Positions 1 through 9,033 are shown, counted from the stretch's first letter. The stretch: 64,000 nucleotides of DNA from an uncultured Collinsella sp. (GCA_958451615.1 CAUDQR010000009.1:22448-86447); one strand, 5' to 3'. Numbers and translations: made by a program. The notes: generated by a model not told the origin, from the letters alone.

Positions 1-1
1 G

Positions 2-247
2 GATCCGGGCAACATCGGTACGTTTAAGTTCGTCATGATCCGCAAGCTGCTGGCGCCCGAAAGCGACGTGGAGCCCAGCGAGCGTACGGCCATCACGCTC
101 AAGTACATCATCCGCCGCGCTGCCGGCACCCCCGCGCGCTGGTACGGCCTGGAGAACTCCAACGTGAGCTTTGAGTACGTGCCGCTGTTCACCAAGTTTA
201 AGGCCGTGAGCAAGATGCAGCGCCTGGCTCCCGACGAGCGCCCGTAG
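2..247 (+). CDS. C-terminal end of a probable KUP-family potassium transporter (partial)
   Basis: An open frame runs in from the window edge and stops at TAG 245-247, leaving 81 residues. The visible part reads like the cytoplasmic tail of Gram-positive KUP/HAK K+ uptake proteins, with a GTFKFVMIRKLL stretch, then RWYGLENSNVSFEYVPLF and a basic end. I recognise this only by general resemblance. The KdpD/KdpE-type genes directly downstream fit a potassium context. A strong terminator follows 36 bases after the stop. No membrane segment falls inside the window, so the family call cannot be tested here. Any other membrane protein with a soluble tail remains possible. Confidence 0.45.
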   Translation, partial: DPGNIGTFKFVMIRKLLAPESDVEPSERTAITLKYIIRRAAGTPARWYGLENSNVSFEYVPLFTKFKAVSKMQRLAPDERP

Positions 248-283
248 ACTGCAAGGCTATACACTTGGAACCACCACAAGGGG

Positions 284-330
284 AAACCACCACAAAGGTG
301 CCTGTCCCCTTTGTGGTGGTTTTTGTTTTT
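284..330 (+). terminator. Rho-independent terminator after the KUP-like gene
   Basis: A perfect 15-bp stem (284-298 with 308-322) and 9-nt loop are followed by a T-rich tract. Part of the hairpin, AGGTGCCTGTCCCCTTTGT, resembles the dispersed CCCTTTGTC palindromes elsewhere in the window (28119, 29165, 34061, 40781), so the terminator may derive from that repeat family. Confidence 0.85.
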
Positions 331-350
331 GAGAGAGGGGCGGGGCGCTG

Positions 351-1976
351 ATGGACGTCCATGCGGACGGCGATATTGCCGAGAACTTTTGGTGGCGGCG
401 CACAACGCTGACGCGTCGCAGCCCTCTGTATGACGCCTGCGTATCGGCGGGGCTGCTGGCCGCGGCGACGATTGTGGGCGCGCTGCTCGACCATCCGGGA
501 CTCGCGCCGAGCATCATGATCGTCTATGTGTTCGCCGTGCAGCTGTGCGCATTCTTTACCTGGAGCCGCCTGTATTGCCTGCTGAGCTCGGCTGCTGCCG
601 TGGCGCTCTACAACTATTTGTTTGTCGACCCGCGCTACTCGTTGTCGCTCATCGACCGCGTCTATCCCGGCATGTTCTTTATCATGTTTGTGGTCTCGCT
701 CGTGTCGAGCTCGATTGCGCTGGCCCTGCGCCGCGCCTTGGCGCAGGCTGCCGCCAGCGACCGTCGCACGCAGATGGTGCTCGAGACCAACCGCATGCTG
801 CAGCGGTGCGGCGATCAGCAACAGATTGTGCATGCTATGGCAACGCAACTGGCGCGTCTTTCGGACTGTCCGGTCGTGTGGTATAGCGCCGATCCGGAAG
901 ACGATGACCTGCTGCCGCGCACGATGTACACGGCCGTGGGCGATGCCGCGCCGGTGCACCAGCTAGCGCCCCAGATGCCGCCACGGCTCTCGGCATCCGC
1001 CTATGTGGGAACGCCGCTCGATGCCACCTATGGCGGCTCGGCGTTCTTTGGCATATACCTGACCGTGCACTCGGGCGACACCATGGTGCGCGCGGGTGAT
1101 CCCGACTCGGTGGTGGGGGTGCTCGCCATTGTCGCCGAGCCCGATGCGCTGACGCCCGAGGAGCGGACGCTTGCCGATGCCATCGTGAGCGAAGGCGAGC
1201 TGGCGCTCGATCGCGCCCGCGCCATGGAGGCCCGCGAGGAAGCGGCGGTGCTCGCTAAAAACGAGCAGCTGCGTGCCAACTTGCTGCGCTCCATCTCGCA
1301 CGACCTGCGTACGCCGCTCACCAGTATTTCGGGTAATGCCGACGTGTTGCTCGACCAGGGCTCGACCGGCACGGCCGTGCTCGACGACCAGACACGCCGC
1401 GGCATGCTCCTATCCATTCGCTCGGACGCGCAATGGCTCAACGCCACTGTCGAGAATCTGCTCGCCATCACCAAGCTCGAGGGTGGCGGTATGCGCCTGT
1501 CGACCACGCTCGAGCTCATGGACGATATCGTCGAGGAGGCGCTGCGCCACGTGAACCCGGCCGTGCGCGAGCACGACCTTAAGGTGGTGGCGTGCGATGA
1601 GCCGGCGCTCGTCAACGTCGACGCGCGCCTGATGGTGCAGCTGGTGGTCAATCTGGTGAACAACGCCATCGCCTATACGCCCGCGGGCTCGCATATCGTA
1701 ATCTCGATTGGCGTCCATGATGGATGCGTGGCGTGCTCGGTTGCTGATGATGGCCCGGGCATTGCGCCCGAGGACCGCGAGCGGATCTTTGAGTCGTTCT
1801 ACACCGCCAACCATGGCCTGGCCGACAGCTGCCGCAGTGTGGGCTTGGGGCTTTCGCTCTGCCGCTCCATTGCGCTGGCACATGGCGGTAGCATAGAGGT
1901 TACCGCGGCGGACCCTCACGGTTCGGTCTTTACGATTGAGCTTCCCGCCGCCGACGTTTCGTTTGATAAGGAGTAG
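351..1976 (+). CDS. KdpD-like membrane sensor histidine kinase lacking the KdpD/Usp N-terminus
   Basis: 541 residues. Residues about 28-130 form a DUF4118-type block of four membrane segments, as in KdpD. A GAF-like variable region follows, then a complete kinase core: H-box SISHDLRTPL with phospho-acceptor His317, N-box NLVNNAIAYTP, G1 DDGPGIAPEDRERIF and G2 GLGLSLCRSIA. Full-length KdpD proteins (about 900 aa) carry an N-terminal KdpD plus Usp region that is absent here, so this is the short form. The regulator gene starts 4 bases after the stop, so the pair is an operon. Signal: probably K+ limitation or turgor, inferred from the architecture and the KUP-like neighbour; no kdpFABC pump is present in the window. 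Confidence 0.85.
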   Translation: MDVHADGDIAENFWWRRTTLTRRSPLYDACVSAGLLAAATIVGALLDHPGLAPSIMIVYVFAVQLCAFFTWSRLYCLLSSAAAVALYNYLFVDPRYSLSLIDRVYPGMFFIMFVVSLVSSSIALALRRALAQAAASDRRTQMVLETNRMLQRCGDQQQIVHAMATQLARLSDCPVVWYSADPEDDDLLPRTMYTAVGDAAPVHQLAPQMPPRLSASAYVGTPLDATYGGSAFFGIYLTVHSGDTMVRAGDPDSVVGVLAIVAEPDALTPEERTLADAIVSEGELALDRARAMEAREEAAVLAKNEQLRANLLRSISHDLRTPLTSISGNADVLLDQGSTGTAVLDDQTRRGMLLSIRSDAQWLNATVENLLAITKLEGGGMRLSTTLELMDDIVEEALRHVNPAVREHDLKVVACDEPALVNVDARLMVQLVVNLVNNAIAYTPAGSHIVISIGVHDGCVACSVADDGPGIAPEDRERIFESFYTANHGLADSCRSVGLGLSLCRSIALAHGGSIEVTAADPHGSVFTIELPAADVSFDKE

Positions 1977-1980
1977 CGCT

Positions 1981-2694
1981 GTGCCGAACTCTGCCGTGAA
2001 ACCGCTCATCTTGGTCGTTGAGGACGATCCCGCCGTCCGCAACCTTATCGTCGCCGCGCTCGAGGCGCACGGTTTGCGCCATATGGCTGTGGAGACCGCC
2101 CACGCCGCCATCGCCGCCGCTTCGTCGCAGGCGCCGAGCATTGTGCTGCTCGATCTGGGCCTGCCCGATATGGACGGCGTCAAGGTGGTGGAGTCGGTGC
2201 GCGCGTGGTCGGGCATGCCGATCATCGTGGTCTCGGCACGCAGCGAGGACGCGGACAAGATCCGCGCGCTCGATGCCGGCGCCGACGACTACCTGACCAA
2301 GCCGTTTTCGGTCGAGGAGCTGCTCGCGCGCATTCGCACGACGCTCAGGCGCCTTTCGTATGCGCAAACGGGCGGCGTTGCCTCCGAGGGCTCGTTCGAT
2401 ACCGGTGAGCTGCATATCAATTTTGATGCCGGCATCGCCACGATGGATGGCGAGGAGCTGCATCTGACGCCGATTGAGTACAAACTTTTGTGCTTGCTGG
2501 CGCACAACGCCGACAAGGTGCTGACGCACCAGTTTATCTTGCACGAGATTTGGGGCACGGCGACCAAGAGCGACCTGGCGAGCCTGCGTGTCTTTATGGG
2601 CACGTTGCGTAAGAAGATCGAGTCCGACCCCGCGCATCCGCGTTACATCCAAACCCATGTAGGCATTGGCTACCGCCTGGTCACCCAAGGCTAG
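1981..2694 (+). CDS. kdpE: KdpE-like OmpR/PhoB-family response regulator
   Basis: A GTG start at 1981 is preferred because AAGGAG lies at 1967-1972, inside the end of the kinase gene; a longer frame reaches back to 1936 but lacks such a site. The 237-residue product has a receiver domain (acidic pair in VEDDPAVR, phospho-acceptor Asp58 in LLDLGLPDMDG, conserved Lys in LTKPFS) and a C-terminal winged helix (ELHLTPIEYKLLCLLA to YIQTHVGIGYRL). It should be phosphorylated by the kinase encoded immediately upstream and bind promoters of K+ uptake genes. Symbol assigned by organisation and family resemblance. Confidence 0.85.
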   Translation: MPNSAVKPLILVVEDDPAVRNLIVAALEAHGLRHMAVETAHAAIAAASSQAPSIVLLDLGLPDMDGVKVVESVRAWSGMPIIVVSARSEDADKIRALDAGADDYLTKPFSVEELLARIRTTLRRLSYAQTGGVASEGSFDTGELHINFDAGIATMDGEELHLTPIEYKLLCLLAHNADKVLTHQFILHEIWGTATKSDLASLRVFMGTLRKKIESDPAHPRYIQTHVGIGYRLVTQG

Positions 2695-2718
2695 ATCGCC
2701 AACCACCATCCCAATATG

Positions 2719-2785
2719 AGTTGCGGTGAAATACGGTCTAAATTTGCCTAATTCCAGGCAAAACAGTCCGTATTCCACCGCAACT
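2719..2785. terminator. Bidirectional palindrome between convergent kdpE and rlmKL
   Basis: Arms 2719-2736 and 2768-2785 match over 18 positions with one mismatch (AGTTGCGGTG core). A second inner hairpin, TGCCT/AGGCA, lies at 2745-2760. It sits exactly between convergent stop codons and probably terminates both transcripts, although the T-tracts are weak. Confidence 0.6.
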
Positions 2786-2788
2786 TTG

Positions 2789-5356
2789 TTATCTGCCCTT
2801 AGGCTTGCTGGCGTAGAACTTCTTCTTTTTGGGCTTGCCGGCGGGGGAGGGTTTGCCGGCAAAGTTGGACTTGCCGTTGCCGGCCTGCGCGTGCGCGGGT
2901 ACTGCCGCACGGCGCTTGCGGGCCTCGGGGTTGCGCAGCTCCTCGGTTCGCTCGGCAATTTCCTCGGCGCTAAAGCCGACCTCGGCCATGGCGTCCTCGA
3001 TGGGCAGGCGGCGCACGATGTAGCAGTGGTGCACCTTCTGGTTGCGCGCGAAGTCCTCGGGGATGGTCTGCGCCGTAATGTCCTCCAGCACCACGCCCAC
3101 GCGCGCGAGCTTGCGCGTTTCGGGGCGGAAGCCGCGCAGGTTGCAGCTAAAGATGGCATGGCCGCCCTGCGCGAGCAGGCGCGATACGCCGGCCAACAGC
3201 TCAACATGGTCGCGCTGGACATCCCAGGTGCGGCGGCCCATCTTGGAGGAGTTCGAGAACGTGGGCGGGTCGACAAAGATCAGGTCCCAGCGGTTGCGCG
3301 TCTGGCGCTGGTCGCGAATCCAGGCGAGCACGTCGTCGCGCACAAAATGATGCTGAGGCCCCACAAGGCCGTTCTGGCGCATGTTGCGCTCGGCCCAGTC
3401 CAGATAGGTATTGGAGAGGTCGACCGTCACGGTCTCCTCGACGCCGCCATCGGCCGCGTAGCAGGTGGCAGTGCCGGTGTAGGCGAACAGGTTGAGGAAG
3501 CGGCGCGCCTGCTTGGCGTGCTCGCGCACCAGGTTGCGGGTGACGCGGTGGTCCAAGAAGATGCCGACGTCCAGGTAGTCGTCAAAGTTGACGGCAAAGG
3601 TGAGGCCGCCCTCTTCGATGAGCGGCAGGCGACGACGCGCGATATTGGCGCGCTCGCCCGAGCCGCCCTTGCCGGCGCCCTGCTTGCCGTACTGCGAGCC
3701 GCCGCGCGAACGCATGCGGGCCTTGGCGTGCACATGCTCGGCGGGAACATCTAGGATGCGCGGCGCGATGGCCAGAATGTCGAGCATACGGGCCTGGGCC
3801 AGTGCGGGGTCGATGGTCTTGGGCGCGGCGTATTCGGCGATGACGAGCCAGCGGCCCGGCGTCTGCGGGCAACCCTCGTACAGGTCGATAGCGGCGGAGT
3901 AGTCGGGCAGGTCGGCATCGTAGACGCGGTAGCAGCTCACGCCCTCGCGCCTGGCCCACTTGCGGCGCAGACGGGCATTCTTGCGCAGGCGGTTGGCGAA
4001 CTGCTCGGACTCGGGGATGAGCACGGGCAGCGGCTTGCCGTCGCCCAGGTCGAGCATGGCGGCAGGCTCGGGCATGGCGGAAACGGCGGCCTCATCGTTG
4101 ACTTCGTTGGCATCCGCAGCCTCGGCCTCGGCATCCGCACTGGTCGCAGCCTCAAACGCTGCGGCGGCGTGGTCGAGCGAAGGCCAGACTTCGACGGTCG
4201 CCTCTTCGTTGTTGGGCATGACGGCGATCGAGCGCTCGGGCTCGGTGTGGAGCGCGCGGGCCAGCAATCCGTCGCGGGTGAGCGCGGCGACCGGCGCCGC
4301 GGCAAGCTCGGGCGCGCGGCGCAGCTCGCCGACCAGCGTCATGGCGTCGTGCATGAGCGAAAGCGGTGTCTCGGTCGTATCCGCGACCACGGCGGCGCCG
4401 GCGACAGCGCCCGCGTGGTCCAGTACGGTGGCGGACTTGGCGGCGCAAAAATCGACAAAGCGCTTGTAGCCGGCACATTTAACCATGCGCTCAGCGGTCA
4501 TACGGGCGGCGGGGTCAACATCCACGGCCACGATGCGCGCCTGGCGCTCGCGCGCTGCCGCCTCGCGCTCGCGCGCCTCGGCAAGCAGCTGCTCCCACAG
4601 GGCGGCATCGTGCAGCTGCCAGCCCTCAAAACCCCAGCGCTCGCGTGCGGCGCCCGGGGCGCGGTCGGTCAGAATGTTCACGGCCTCCAGCAGCAGACCG
4701 CCGCCGGCGCACGAGGCATCGATCAGCGTGGGAAGGGCTTCGTTCTCGTAATCGTCGGCCGTCAGCTCGCGCTCGCATAGTGCGGTCCAGCCGACCTGCG
4801 CCAGCACCAGGGCGGCGTAGTCGGGGCGCAGCACGTGCGCGCCCTCGCCGGCGCGGGTCGCTGCGGGCGGTAGGCGTTTGAACAGCGGGTCGCCCGAAAG
4901 GTCTAGGCTTATGCTCGCGCGGCGCTGGCGCAGCGAAAGCAGTAGGTGAACATCGGGGTCGGCGGCATCGACATCGGCGCGACGTCCCGTGGTCTCGGCC
5001 AGGCGGTCGCACAGCGCGTCTTTGGCACGCAGGGCCGAGAAGCGCGTGTTGCGCAGCTGCTCGGTCACGCCGCGGGCGGTAATGGCGATGGTGGCGCCGG
5101 GGCGGACGATGTTCTCCCAGGCGATGTCGTAAACGCTGTCGTACAACTCATCGGCATCCTGTGCCCCAAAGCGCCCGAGCACCACAAACACGCGGCTGGC
5201 CAGGCGCGACCACAGGCAGGCGCGGTAGCCTTCTTCGAGCTCGCCCTCAAATGTAGCGCGGCCCTTCAGGCGGCGGACATGCGAAAGCCCGAGGCGTTTA
5301 AGCTCATCGGCGAGTGCGGACTCAAAGCCCTCGGGGCAGCTTGCGTAAAATTCCAT
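2789..5356 (-). CDS. rlmL: RlmKL-type 23S rRNA guanine methyltransferase with degenerate RlmL domain
   Basis: 855 residues against about 700 in E. coli RlmKL. The order is THUMP region (about 50-165), RlmL-like methyltransferase domain, an Ala/Glu-rich linker (AEAEAADANEVNDEAAV), then the RlmK-type domain. The RlmK half is intact: FLDHR, LFAYTGTATCYAADGG, a DLSNTYLDWAERN motif and FVDPPTFSNS. The RlmL half is decayed: the usual DPMCGSGT motif reads DASCAGGG, and the NPPYGER motif is replaced by ADTTETPLS. It therefore probably methylates at the RlmK site (m7G2069 in E. coli numbering) but may not make m2G2445. The start is supported by AGAGAGG upstream. Convergent with kdpE. Confidence 0.85.
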   Translation of the reverse strand: MEFYASCPEGFESALADELKRLGLSHVRRLKGRATFEGELEEGYRACLWSRLASRVFVVLGRFGAQDADELYDSVYDIAWENIVRPGATIAITARGVTEQLRNTRFSALRAKDALCDRLAETTGRRADVDAADPDVHLLLSLRQRRASISLDLSGDPLFKRLPPAATRAGEGAHVLRPDYAALVLAQVGWTALCERELTADDYENEALPTLIDASCAGGGLLLEAVNILTDRAPGAARERWGFEGWQLHDAALWEQLLAEAREREAAARERQARIVAVDVDPAARMTAERMVKCAGYKRFVDFCAAKSATVLDHAGAVAGAAVVADTTETPLSLMHDAMTLVGELRRAPELAAAPVAALTRDGLLARALHTEPERSIAVMPNNEEATVEVWPSLDHAAAAFEAATSADAEAEAADANEVNDEAAVSAMPEPAAMLDLGDGKPLPVLIPESEQFANRLRKNARLRRKWARREGVSCYRVYDADLPDYSAAIDLYEGCPQTPGRWLVIAEYAAPKTIDPALAQARMLDILAIAPRILDVPAEHVHAKARMRSRGGSQYGKQGAGKGGSGERANIARRRLPLIEEGGLTFAVNFDDYLDVGIFLDHRVTRNLVREHAKQARRFLNLFAYTGTATCYAADGGVEETVTVDLSNTYLDWAERNMRQNGLVGPQHHFVRDDVLAWIRDQRQTRNRWDLIFVDPPTFSNSSKMGRRTWDVQRDHVELLAGVSRLLAQGGHAIFSCNLRGFRPETRKLARVGVVLEDITAQTIPEDFARNQKVHHCYIVRRLPIEDAMAEVGFSAEEIAERTEELRNPEARKRRAAVPAHAQAGNGKSNFAGKPSPAGKPKKKKFYASKPKGR

Positions 5357-5431
5357 GGGTGACCTCTCTGGTTGCGTCGCTCCATTATATGATGGATGCT
5401 CCGTTTGCCCTTATCCTCGAAAGGAACCCAT

Positions 5432-6259
5432 ATGATTGATGCGTGTCCCGAACCCGCTGTGCTCTTTTTTGACGTGGACGGCACGCTGACGTCGTTCGAT
5501 CCCGACGATATGACCGATAAGGACTTTTCGGCGGTTCGTCCCTCGCAGACGGTGATCGAGGCGTTTCATCGTCTGCGCGACGCAGGGCACAAGGCGTTTA
5601 TCTGCACGGGTCGTCCCCTGTGGCTCATCGCCGATAGCTTGCGTGCGCTCGACCCCGCGGGCGTCGTTGCCATGGCGGGCGCCACGCTCGAGGTCGAGGG
5701 CCGCGTGGTGCATGAGGATTGCTTTGACGAGGACATTGTTGAGGAGCTCGCGCGTCGCATTACTGTGGCGGGCGGCGAGGCGTTGTTCGAGACGAACGGT
5801 GCCACCTATTCACTTGAGCCAGTTGGTGTCGAACAGTCATTTCTGCTAGGCGCCGGCGTGGTGCATGGCGTTGATCAGATGCGTGTCGATGGCCGCTTGC
5901 GCGTGGGCAAGGTGTGCATTAACGCGTGCAACCTGGCTCGCGTAGCCAACGACGACGGCTTTATCGATCGCGAGTTTGAGCTGTGCAACACCGGTGGTCA
6001 GAATCGCGAACTGAGCCCCAAGGGCATCGACAAGGGCGTGGGCGTGGCGCGAGCGCTGGCATATCTGGGCCGCGAGGGAAATGCGCGCACCTTTGGCTTT
6101 GGCGATTCGGGCAACGACCTGGGCATGCTCGCTGCCGTCGAGACGGCTGTCGCCATGGGCAACGCCATGCCCGAGGTCAAGACGGTCGCCGACTACGTGA
6201 CCGACGATGTCGCACACGACGGTACCGTCACCGCGATGCAGCATTTTGGGTTGATTTAA
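5432..6259 (+). CDS. HAD-superfamily (Cof/YidA-like) phosphatase
   Basis: 275 residues from the ATG at 5432, chosen because AAAGGAA lies at 5420-5426; an upstream in-frame ATG at 5396 has no such site. HAD motif I FFDVDGTLT (Asp14 nucleophile, Asp16 acid), motif II CTGRP and motif IV GDSGNDLGML followed by AVAMGNAMPEVK are all present, with a type-II cap between them. These are typical of Cof-type sugar-phosphate or nucleotide phosphatases; the substrate cannot be read from sequence. Divergent from rlmKL and convergent with the DeoR regulator, ending in a shared terminator. Confidence 0.85.
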   Translation: MIDACPEPAVLFFDVDGTLTSFDPDDMTDKDFSAVRPSQTVIEAFHRLRDAGHKAFICTGRPLWLIADSLRALDPAGVVAMAGATLEVEGRVVHEDCFDEDIVEELARRITVAGGEALFETNGATYSLEPVGVEQSFLLGAGVVHGVDQMRVDGRLRVGKVCINACNLARVANDDGFIDREFELCNTGGQNRELSPKGIDKGVGVARALAYLGREGNARTFGFGDSGNDLGMLAAVETAVAMGNAMPEVKTVADYVTDDVAHDGTVTAMQHFGLI

Positions 6260-6260
6260 T

Positions 6261-6301
6261 AAATGGCCGGGTCGCCCGCAGTGGGGGCGACCCGGCCATT
6301 T
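6261..6301. terminator. Bidirectional terminator between HAD gene and deoR-type gene
   Basis: A perfect 16-bp stem: AAATGGCCGGGTCGCC at 6261-6276 pairs with 6286-6301. A/T runs at both ends allow function in both directions between the convergent genes. Confidence 0.85.
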
Positions 6302-6304
6302 GAG

Positions 6305-7096
6305 CTATTTTGCAATATAGAGCTTGGGATGACTGCGACTGCTCTCGATCGCCGCCGTCATGATGCCCTCGTCGTCTCCATCAACGATGATGCCGTCGAG
6401 GTCATCGATCTGCGCGGACTGATAAAAACTGGTCTTGTTGAACTTTCCCTGGTCAACCATCATGTAGCCCTGGTTTGAGTTGGTAAGGTACATATGCTTG
6501 ATCATGGCCGAGAAGTCGTGCTCGACGGTAAAACCGTGGTCGGGGTGGAATCCGTCGGCACTGACAAACGCCTTGTCGGCATGTAGTTTGCTCATGCAGT
6601 CGAGCGTTAGTGCGCCCGCGAGATAGAGGTGGCCCTTGCGCACGGAGCCGCCCAGCAGCACTACCGAAGCATTGGGGAGATTGAAGCTGGCGTAGTTCGC
6701 GATTGCAAGATCGCCGGTGATAATGGTGATCTCACGCTTGTCCATGAGGGCCTTAGCGAAGTAAAAGCCTGTGGTGCCGATATCAATTACCAGAACATCG
6801 CCATCATCAACAAGAGTTGCTGCGGTTGCGGCGATGGCTTCCTTGGCCTCGACTTGGACATTGATGCGCTCCTCGGGATACGAGATTGCGTTGGAGCGAG
6901 AAAGCGATACCGCTCCGCCGCGTACGCGACGCAGCTTGCCTTCGGATTCCAGCGAGATGAGGTCGTGTCGTGCGGTGACTTCCGAAACCGAAAAACGGCG
7001 AACGATGTCGGATACCGAGATATTTGGCTTTTCGGCCAGCCAATTCATGATAAATCGCTGACGCTCGGCCGGTGAAAGGTCTGAAGTAGATGCCAT
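6305..7096 (-). CDS. DeoR/GlpR-family sugar-phosphate-responsive repressor
   Basis: 263 residues. The start at 7096 is fixed by AAAAGGAGC 8 bases upstream; the open frame extends further but lacks a site. An N-terminal DeoR helix-turn-helix (NISVSDIVRRFSVSEVTARHDL, then LRRVRGGAV) is followed by the DeoRC effector domain with the IDIGTTGFYFAKAL and GALTLDCM phospho-sugar pocket motifs. It is divergent from the transaldolase/PTS operon starting at 7445 and is the natural candidate to repress it, relieved by a sugar phosphate. Family function is known; the specific target is inferred from position. Confidence 0.85.
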   Translation of the reverse strand: MASTSDLSPAERQRFIMNWLAEKPNISVSDIVRRFSVSEVTARHDLISLESEGKLRRVRGGAVSLSRSNAISYPEERINVQVEAKEAIAATAATLVDDGDVLVIDIGTTGFYFAKALMDKREITIITGDLAIANYASFNLPNASVVLLGGSVRKGHLYLAGALTLDCMSKLHADKAFVSADGFHPDHGFTVEHDFSAMIKHMYLTNSNQGYMMVDQGKFNKTSFYQSAQIDDLDGIIVDGDDEGIMTAAIESSRSHPKLYIAK

Positions 7097-7444
7097 ATGC
7101 CGCTCCTTTTGAACAAAAGGTAAAAGATGCGCCTTTCGTAATCGAAATATAACGTATCGATATGAAAAGAACAAGGCAAATTCGAATGAATCAAAAGAAC
7201 GGAATGGCATGTCACAAATGCATGCGTAGCAGATAGTTCGCACGTAAACGGGCTATAAAGAGTCTCATTCTGAAGGTGCCGCCCAAAAGAAGTACGTTCA
7301 CGCCCGATATTCGACCGTTCACGGAAAGTTGACAATTGAGCTTTCGATAGCTTTTGAAATGGTTTATAAAAGAAAACCGAAAAGCTTTTGAAACAAAGAA
7401 GAAGGCTTTCGATAGCAATAGTGTTAGATGAGAAAGGACCGAAC
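7097..7444. promoter_or_regulatory. Divergent control region between deoR-type repressor and PTS operon
   Basis: This 348-bp AT-richer gap holds the 12-mer GCTTTCGATAGC twice (7340-7351 and 7405-7416, 65 bp apart) and a TTGACA box at 7329-7334, with no convincing -10 at the right distance. Several AAAAGAAC/CTTTTGAA motifs also occur. The duplicated 12-mer is a candidate DeoR-type operator; no gene is seen. Confidence 0.5.
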
Positions 7445-8155
7445 ATGGCGATCAAGGTGTTTGCCGACGGCGCTAACCTCGAGGGTATGCTTGACATGCA
7501 TGACAATGGCAACGTTCAGGGCTTCACGACCAATCCTTCCCTTATGAAGGCCGGCGGCGTGACCGACTACCGCGCTTTTGCCAAGACGGTTCTTGAGCAC
7601 ATTACTGATGTGTCGGTCTCTTTTGAGGTATTCGCCGACGACGAGGCGGGTATGGAAGCCGAGGCTCGCGAGATCGCAACCTGGGCAGACAACGTCTACG
7701 TTAAGATCCCGGCGCTCAACACCAAGGGTGAGTCCACTGCCGCGCTGGTCAAGCGCCTTTCTGCCGACGGCATCAAGGTGAATGTCACCACTATCTTCAC
7801 GCCCGAGCAGGTCGACGAGTTTGTCGATGCCGTCTCTGCTGAGACCCCCTCTATTCTGTCCATCTTTGCCGGTCGCATTGCCGATACCGGCGTCGATCCG
7901 CTGCCCCTCATGGCGGAGTCCGTAAAGAAGGCTGCCGTTAAGCCTGCTGCCGAGGTTCTCTGGGCGTCTACGCGCGAGGTCCTCAATATCTTCCAGGCGG
8001 AGTCCGTTGGCTGTCAGATCATTACGGTCCCCAATGCCCTTCTTGCCAAGCGCAAGAATTTCGGGAAAGATTTGCTTGAGTACTCGCTTGATACGGTCAA
8101 GGGCTTTGCCCGCGACATTCAGGCGCTTGGTTTTCATATCCTGCCCGAGGAGTAG
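7445..8155 (+). CDS. Fructose-6-phosphate aldolase / small transaldolase, copy 1
   Basis: 236 residues from the ATG at 7445 (GAGAAAGGA upstream). TalC/FSA-type single-domain (beta/alpha)8 protein: FADGAN near the N-terminus, TTNPSL with Asn30, Schiff-base Lys87 in VYVKIP, then VTTIFTP, FAGRIADTGVDP and WASTRE. It should cleave fructose 6-phosphate to dihydroxyacetone and glyceraldehyde 3-phosphate, or act as a transaldolase; the two activities cannot be separated by eye. First gene of the operon: the IIA gene starts 9 bases after its stop. A close paralogue lies at 10750. Confidence 0.88.
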   Translation: MAIKVFADGANLEGMLDMHDNGNVQGFTTNPSLMKAGGVTDYRAFAKTVLEHITDVSVSFEVFADDEAGMEAEAREIATWADNVYVKIPALNTKGESTAALVKRLSADGIKVNVTTIFTPEQVDEFVDAVSAETPSILSIFAGRIADTGVDPLPLMAESVKKAAVKPAAEVLWASTREVLNIFQAESVGCQIITVPNALLAKRKNFGKDLLEYSLDTVKGFARDIQALGFHILPEE

Positions 8156-8164
8156 GGGACGAGC

Positions 8165-8611
8165 ATGCTGACCGATCTTCTTAAGCCCGAGCTTGTTGCC
8201 TGCCACGTCGAGGCCTCCGACTGGGAGGAAGCGATCAAGGCATGCGGTAAGTTGCTCGTAGACGCTGGCAAATGCGACCAGAGCTATGTTGACGCCATGA
8301 TTTCATCGGTTCACAAATTCGGCCCCTATATGGTCTTGGAAGAGGGCATCGCCATGCCCCACGCTCAGGTAGATGGCAATGTGAGTGAAGCGGGGATCTG
8401 TATCGTCACGCTTGACCCTGCCATTGCGTTTGGACACGAGGATTTCGATCCGGTTCACGTGCTCGTGGGTATTTGCGCACCCGACCCCAAGGCTCATCTT
8501 GGCTGCTTGGCGGAGCTTTCGCAGATGTTCGAGGACGAGGACTGCGTTGCCAAGCTCAGCGCATGCGATACGCCCGAGCAGGTTTTGGAGACCATGCGTT
8601 CATTCTTTTAG
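8165..8611 (+). CDS. PTS IIA component (mannitol/fructose-ascorbate type)
   Basis: 148 residues. PTS_EIIA type-2 fold with the phosphorylatable His66 in EEGIAMPHAQ. It receives phosphate from HPr and passes it to the IIB subunit encoded 75 bases downstream. With a separate IIB and a UlaA-like IIC the set matches the ascorbate/galactitol (AG) PTS superfamily organisation, as in UlaC. It starts 9 bases after the aldolase stop, so co-transcription is likely. The exact sugar is not determinable from the sequence. Confidence 0.88.
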   Translation: MLTDLLKPELVACHVEASDWEEAIKACGKLLVDAGKCDQSYVDAMISSVHKFGPYMVLEEGIAMPHAQVDGNVSEAGICIVTLDPAIAFGHEDFDPVHVLVGICAPDPKAHLGCLAELSQMFEDEDCVAKLSACDTPEQVLETMRSFF

Positions 8612-8686
8612 GCCTTAATGGCACGGCGATGCGTCGCCGCTTTTGGATAGACGGAAAACCGTCACGTGTAGGAGAGGAAGGTTGCC

Positions 8687-8962
8687 ATGCATATCATCAC
8701 CGTATGCGGAAACGGCATCGGGTCCAGCCTGATGCTCGCTGGCAAAGTCGAGGAGCTTTGCGAGGAGGAGGGCATCAAGGCCGACGTTGAGTCTATGGAC
8801 CTGAACGGTGCTTCTTCCGCAAATCCGGATCTGTTCATCACCGTTAAAGAACTCGCCCCCGAGCTCCACGGCAACGTTGTGATCGTTCGCAGCTATGTGA
8901 ACAAGAAGAAGATCCGCGAAGACGCCCTCGAGGCAATCAAGGCGGCCGCCGCTAACGCCTAA
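8687..8962 (+). CDS. PTS IIB component (UlaB/SgaB type)
   Basis: 91 residues. The phospho-acceptor Cys7 lies in the P-loop-like VCGNGIGSSLML, the hallmark of lactose/ascorbate-type IIB domains. A good GGAGAGGAAGG site precedes the start. Located between IIA and IIC genes, so it transfers phosphate from His66 of IIA to the incoming sugar held by IIC. Size and motif are standard for the family. Confidence 0.88.
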   Translation: MHIITVCGNGIGSSLMLAGKVEELCEEEGIKADVESMDLNGASSANPDLFITVKELAPELHGNVVIVRSYVNKKKIREDALEAIKAAAANA

Positions 8963-9033
8963 AGCGGCACAAAAAAGGGCGGTTCCCTGTGGAAGAGGGA
9001 AACGCGCCCACGTTAGAGAGAAAGGAAGCGCAG

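Noticed and set aside
1..6. BamHI site GGATCC at the window start
   Set aside because: A six-base match at the edge is expected by chance and there is no vector sequence beside it.
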